A DNA stretch of 64,000 nt, taken from positions 3,304,001-3,368,000 of the forward strand of contig JALIGW010000061.1 of NCBI GenBank assembly GCA_023053685.1, written 5' to 3'. The translations under genes were made by a program, and so were the position numbers. Below the pieces are notes generated by a model. The model did not search any database. It was not told where the DNA came from and was given only the letters and a program-made list of their open reading frames with translations. Positions 59,301-64,000 of this stretch are shown one piece after another; position 1 is the stretch's first letter, and each line of letters starts with the position of its first letter. The DNA comes from Diadophis punctatus similis (Eukaryota; Chordata; Lepidosauria; Squamata; Dipsadidae).

Positions 59301-61892
59301 AGGTCTCAGCCAGGAACTCCACTCCCAGCTTCTGTGAAATCAAACTACAATGTAGTGAGGTTTCTTCCCCCAGATACTCACAGGTCTCAGCCAGGAACTC
59401 CACCCCCAGCTTCTGTGAATTCAAACTACAATGGAGTGAGGTTTGTTCCCCCAGATACTCACAGGTCTCAGCCAGGAAATCCACCCCCAGCTTCTGTGAA
59501 TTCAAACTACAATGGAGTGAGGTTTTCTTTCCCCAGAAACTCACAGGTATCAGCCAGGAACTCCACCCCAGCTTCGGTGAATTGAAACTACAATGCAGTG
59601 AGTTTTTTTCCCCAGATACTCACAGGTCTCAGCCAGGAACTCCACCCCCAGCATCTGTGAATTCAAACTACAATGGAGTGAGGTTTTGTTCCCCCAGATA
59701 CTCACAGGTCTCAGCCAAGAACTCCAACCCCAGCTTCTGTGAATTCAAACTAGAATGGAGGGAGGTTCCCCCCCCCCGTTACTCACAGGTCTCAGCCAGG
59801 AACTCCACCCCCAGCTTCTGTGAATTCAAACTACAATGGAGTGAAGTGTTTCCACCGAGATACTCACAGGTATCAGCCAGGAACTCCACCCCAGCTTCTG
59901 TGATTTGAAACTACAATGCAGTGAGGTTTTATTCCCAGATACTCACAGGTCTCAGCTAGGAACTCCACCCCCAGCATCTGTGAATTCAAACTACAATGGA
60001 GTGAGGTTTTGTTCCCCCAGATACTCACAGGTCTCAGCCTAGAACTCCACCCCCAGCTTCTGTGAATTCAAACTACAATGGAGTGAGGTTTCCCCCCCCC
60101 CCAGATACTCACAGGTCTCAGCAAGGACCTCCACCCCCAGCTTTTGTGAATTCAAACTACAATGGAGTGAGGTTTTCCCGCCGATACTCACAGGTCTCAG
60201 CCAGGAACTCCACCCCCAGCTTCTGTGAATTCAAACTACAATGGAGTGAGGTTTGTTCCCCCAGATACTCACAGGTCTCAGCCAGGAACTCCACCCCCAG
60301 CTTCTGTGAATTCAAACTACAATGGAGGGAGGTCCCCCCCCCGATACTCACAGGTCTCAGCCAGGAACTCCACTCCCAGCTTCTGTGAAATCAAACTACA
60401 ATGTAGTGAGGTTTCTTCCCCCAGATACTCACAGGTCTCAGCCAGGAACTCCACCCCCAGCTTCTGTGAATTCAAACTACAATGGAGTGAGGTTTGTTCC
60501 CCCAGATACTCACAGGTCTCAGCCAGGAAATCCACCCCCAGCTTCTGTGAATTCAAACTACAATGGAGTGAGGTTTTCTTTCCCCAGAAACTCACAGGTA
60601 TCAGCCAGGAACTCCACCCCAGCTTCGGTGAATTGAAACTACAATGCAGTGAGTTTTTTTCCCCAGATACTCACAGGTCTCAGCCAGGAACTCCACCCCC
60701 AGTATCTGTGAATTCAAACTACAATGGAGTGAGGTTTTGTTCCCCCAGATACTCACAGGTCTCAGCCAAGAACTCCAACCCCAGCTTCTGTGAATTCAAA
60801 CTAGAATGGAGGGAGGTTCCCCCCCCCGTTACTCACAGGTCTCAGCCAGGAACTCCACTCCCAGCTTCTGTGAAATCAAACTACAATGGAGTGAGGTTTT
60901 TTTCCCAGATACTCACAGGTCTTAGCCAGTAACTCCACCCCCAGCTTCTCTGAATTCAAACTACAATGCAGTGAGGTTTTGTTCCCCCAGATACTCACAG
61001 GTCTCAGCCAGGAACTCCACCCCCAGCTTCTGTGAATTCAAACTACAATGGAGTGAAGTGTTTCCCCCGAGATACTCACAGGTATCAGCCAGGAACTCCA
61101 CCCCAGCTTCTGTGAATTGAAACTACAATGCAGTGAGGTTTGCCCGCCCAGATACTCACAAGCCTCAGCCAGGAATTCCACCCCCAGCTTCTGTGAATTC
61201 AAACTAAAATGGATTGAGGTTTTTCTCCCAGATACTCACAGGTCTCAGCCAGGAAATCCACCCCCAGCTTCTGTGAATTCAAACTGCAATGGAGTGAGGT
61301 TTTTTCCCCCAGATACACACCTGTCTCAGCCAGGAACTCCACCCCCAGCTTCTGTGAATTCAAACTACAATGCAGTGAGGTTTCCCCCCCCCCAGATACT
61401 CACAGGTCTCAGCAAGGACCTCCACCCCCAGCTTTTGTGAATTTAAACTACAATGGGGTGAGGTTCCCCCCCATACTCACAGGTCTCAGCCAGGAACTCC
61501 ATCCCCAGCTTCTGTGAATTCAAACTACAATGGAGTGAGGTTTTTTTCCCAGATACTCACAGGTCTCAGCCAGGAACTCCACCCCCAGCTTCTGTGAATT
61601 GAAAATACAATGCAGTGAGGTTTTTTCCCCCAGATACTCACAGGTCTAAGCCAGGAACTCCACCCCCAGCTTCTTTGAATTCAAACTACAATGGAGTGAG
61701 GTTTTTTCCCCCAGATACTCAAAAGTCTCACCCAGGAACTCCACCAACAGCTTCTGTGAATTCAAACTACAATCGAGTGAGGTTTTGTCCCCCAGATACT
61801 AACACGTCTCAGCCAGGAACTCCACCAACAGCTTCTGTGAATTCAAACTACAATGCAGTGAGGTTTTGTTCCCCCAGATACTCACAGGTCTC
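56311..61892. repeat. Tandem unit J, copy 2 (~5,582 bp)
   Basis: This near-identical second copy of J shares private variants with copy 1: TTTTGGTCCCCC (59,281), TTCTGTGATTTGAAAC (59,902), TTTTATTCCCAG (59,927), TTTGCCCGCCC (61,139) and CCCAGATACTAACACG (61,800). At its left edge, the monomer at about 56,281-56,340 is chimeric: GTTTTGTTCCCCCAGATACTC on the left and GGAGCTCC on the right. The corresponding monomer at the right end of copy 2 has GGAACTCC. Confidence 0.9.
56732..59406. repeat. Triplicated 11-monomer HOR inside J copy 2
   Basis: Units start at CAGCATCTGTG at 56,732, 57,623 and 58,514, exactly or nearly +5,581 from those in J copy 1. The middle unit here has the normal CCCCCCAGATAC, whereas in copy 1 it reads CCCTATACTC (near 52,333), so that change arose after the 5.58 kb duplication or was removed here by conversion. 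Confidence 0.9.
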
Positions 61893-64000
61893 AGCCAGGA
61901 ACTCCACCCCCAGCTTCTGTGAATTCAAACTACAATGGAGTGAAGTGTTTCCCCCGAGATACTCACAGGTATCAGCCAGGAACTCCACCTCAGCTTCTGT
62001 GAATTGAAACTACAATGCAGTGAGGTTTTCCCGCCCAGATACTCACAAGCCTCAGCCAGGAATTCCACCCCCCAGCTTCTGTGAATTCAAACTAAAATGG
62101 ATTGAGGTTTTTCTCCCAGATACTCACAGGTCTCAGCCAGGAACTCCACCCCCAGCTTCTGTGAATTCAAACTGCAATGGAGTGAGGTTTTTTCCCCCAG
62201 ATACTAACAGGTCTCACCCAAGAACTCCACCCCCAGCTTCTGTGAATTCAAACTACAATGGATTGAGGTTTTGTTCCCCCAGATACTCACAGGTCTCAGC
62301 CAGGAACTCCACTCCCAGCTTCTGTGAATTCAAACTATAATGGGATGTCGTTTTTCCCCCCAGAAACTAACAAGTCTCAGCCAGGAACTCCACCCCCAGC
62401 TTCTGTGAATTCAAACTACAATGGAGTGAAGTGTTTCCCCCGAGATACTCACAGGTATCAGCCAGGAACTCCACGCCCAGCTTCTGTGAATTGAAACTAC
62501 AATGGAGTGAGGTTTGTTCCCCCAGATACTCACAGGTCTCAGCCAGGAACTCCACCCCCAGCTTCTGTGAATTCAAACTACAATGGAGTGAAGTGTTTCC
62601 CCCGAGATACTCACAGGTATCAGCCAGGAACTCCACCCCAGCTTCTGTGAATTGAAATTACAATGCAGTGAGGTTTTTTTCCCAGATACTCACAGGTCTC
62701 AGCCAGGAACTCCACCCCCAGCATCTGTGAATTCAAACTACAATGGAGTGAGGTTTTGTTCCCCCAGATACTCACAGGTCTCAGCCAAGAACTCCACCCC
62801 CAGCTTCTGTGAATTCAAACTACAATGGAGTGAGGTTTCCCCCCCCCAGATACTCACAGGTCTCAGCAAGGACCTCCACCCCCAGCTTTTGTGAATTCAA
62901 ACTACAATGGAGTGAGGTTTTCCCGCCGATACTCACAGGTCTCAGCCAGGAACTCCACCCCCAGCTTCTGTGAATTCAAACTACAATGCAGCGAGGTTTT
63001 TCCCCCCAGATACTCACAAGTCTCATCCAGGAACTCCACCCCCAGCTTCTGTGAATTCAAACTACAATGGATTGAGGTTTTGTCCCCCAGATACTCACAC
63101 GTCTCAGCCAGGAACTCCACCAACAGCTTCTGTGAATTCAAACTACAATGGAGTGAGGTTTTTTCCCCGAGATACAAACAAGTCTCAGCCAGGAACTCCA
63201 CCCGCAGCTTCTGTGAATTCAAACTACAATGGAGTGAGGTTTCTTCCCCCAGATACTCACAGGTCTCAGCCAGGAACTCCACCCCAGCTTCGGTGAATTG
63301 AAACTACAATGCAGTGAGTTTTTTTCCCCAGATACTCACAGGTCTCAGCCAGGAACTCCACCCCCAGCATCTGTGAATTCAAACTACAATGGAGTGAGGT
63401 TTTGTTCCCCCAGATACTCACAGGTCTCAGCCAGGAACTCCACTCCCAGCTTCTGTGAAATCAAACTACAATGTAGTGAGGTTTCTTCCCCCAGATACTC
63501 ACAGGTCTCAGCCAGGAACTCCACCCCCAGCTTCTGTGAATTCAAACTACAATGGAGTGAGGTTTGTTCCCCCAGATACTCACAGGTCTCAGCCAGGAAA
63601 TCCACCCCCAGCTTCTGTGAATTCAAACTACAATGGAGTGAGGTTTTCTTTCCCCAGAAACTCACAGGTATCAGCCAGGAACTCCACCCCAGCTTCGGTG
63701 AATTGAAACTACAATGCAGTGAGTTTTTTTCCCCAGATACTCACAGGTCTCAGCCAGGAACTCCACCCCCAGCATCTGTGAATTCAAACTACAATGGAGT
63801 GAGGTTTTGTTCCCCCAGATACTCACAGGTCTCAGCCAAGAACTCCAACCCCAGCTTCTGTGAATTCAAACTAGAATGGAGGGAGGTTCCCCCCCCCCGT
63901 TACTCACAGGTCTCAGCCAGGAACTCCACTCCCAGCTTCTGTGAAATCAAACTACAATGGAGTGAGGTTTTTTTCCCAGATACTCACAGGTCTTAGCCAG
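61893..64000. repeat. Right-hand section, rearranged copy of segment G and the 11-monomer HOR
   Basis: It continues as segment G did at 50,240-50,700: AAGTGTTT, CCACCTCAGC, AAGCCTC with a six-C CCACCCCCCAGC (62,066), AACTAAAATGG, AACTGCAATGG and GGGATGTCG. At 62,380 it jumps early to AAGTGTTTCCCCCGAG. From 62,652 one version of the 11-monomer HOR follows, lacking the CCACGCCAAGC monomer after 62,960, then the order of 46,721 onward. The window ends inside a TCTTAGCCAG monomer, so the array continues to the right. It contains no gene. Confidence 0.85.

Larger units (their letters stand above)
1..64000. repeat. Satellite DNA array, ~81-bp monomer, whole window
   Basis: The sequence is a head-to-tail array of an ~81 bp monomer from first to last base, with no inversion and no foreign insertion seen. 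Landmarks in order are GAATTC, AAACTACAATGGAGTGAGG, a T(3-8)C(3-14) tract, AGATACTCACAGG, TCTCAGCCAGGAACTCC, ACCCCCAGC and TTCTGTG. Subtypes differ by a few substitutions each, for example TGCAGTG for TGGAGTG, GGATTGAGG, ACTAACAAG for ACTCACAGG, CACACGTCTC, GAGCTCC, or GAATTG for GAATTC. Recurrent subtype order gives higher-order repeats. Long pure satellites of this type are known from eukaryotic heterochromatin; the centromeric or subtelomeric location is inference. The family is not one I recognise. Confidence 0.99.

Noticed and set aside
1..64000. CRISPR array
   Set aside because: There are no unique spacers between repeats; every base belongs to the same ~81 bp monomer, and the variation is substitutional.
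1..64000. Bacterial or phage origin, operons or mobile elements
   Set aside because: I saw no ribosome-binding-site-led genes, no insertion sequences and no tRNAs. A 64 kb homogeneous 81-bp satellite with nested HORs is a eukaryotic pattern.
1..64000. Naming a species or known satellite family
   Set aside because: I do not recognise the monomer. CpG scarcity only hints at a methylating genome and does not identify one.

Overview
The whole 64 kb window is one uninterrupted tandem-repeat (satellite DNA) array. The monomer is about 81 bp, so dividing the length gives roughly 790 monomers, all in the same orientation. I see no unique-sequence gene, RNA gene, transposon, telomere repeat or CRISPR array. 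The typical monomer carries an EcoRI-type GAATTC, a TGGAGTGAGG segment, a variable tract of T followed by C, the segment AGATACTCACAGG, and CCACCCCCAGC before the next GAATTC. Arrays this long and pure are typical of eukaryotic heterochromatin (pericentromeric, subtelomeric or sex-chromosome satellites). I do not recognise the family and cannot name the species. The only usable clue is indirect: CpG is confined to a few monomer subtypes, which would fit a CpG-methylating genome such as a vertebrate.

Because 81 is divisible by 3, two forward frames and one reverse frame stay open for several monomers at a time and give 27-residue repeat peptides. These are a by-product of the period. Frames are broken at random by length changes in the pyrimidine tracts, by a one-C loss before GAATTG monomers, and by TAA in the AACTAAAATGG monomer. 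I therefore call no CDS.

Monomers fall into recognisable subtypes whose order recurs, giving a nested, irregular higher-order repeat (HOR) structure. Layout: 1-1,933, lead section with a 9-monomer duplication; 1,934-13,883, three copies of a ~2.9 kb block with linkers; 13,884-23,455, a ~4.85 kb block duplicated head to tail; 23,979-26,650, a 1.3/1.4 kb tandem duplication; 26,935-36,090, three copies of a 2-3.4 kb block; 37,080-41,865, a 1.55 kb block duplicated at 3,230 bp spacing; 42,570-52,045, a ~4.4-4.5 kb block present twice; 50,730-61,892, a 5,581 bp unit duplicated head to tail, each copy containing a triplication of an 11-monomer (891-892 bp) unit; 61,893-64,000, a further rearranged copy of the same material.

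The most informative features are the nested duplications, especially the near-identical 5.58 kb pair with its own triplicated 892 bp core, the chimeric monomer at its junction, and the pyrimidine tract as the main site of length change. No functional gene system is visible. Block limits come from comparing subtype order by eye and carry an uncertainty of about one monomer unless I give an exact junction.
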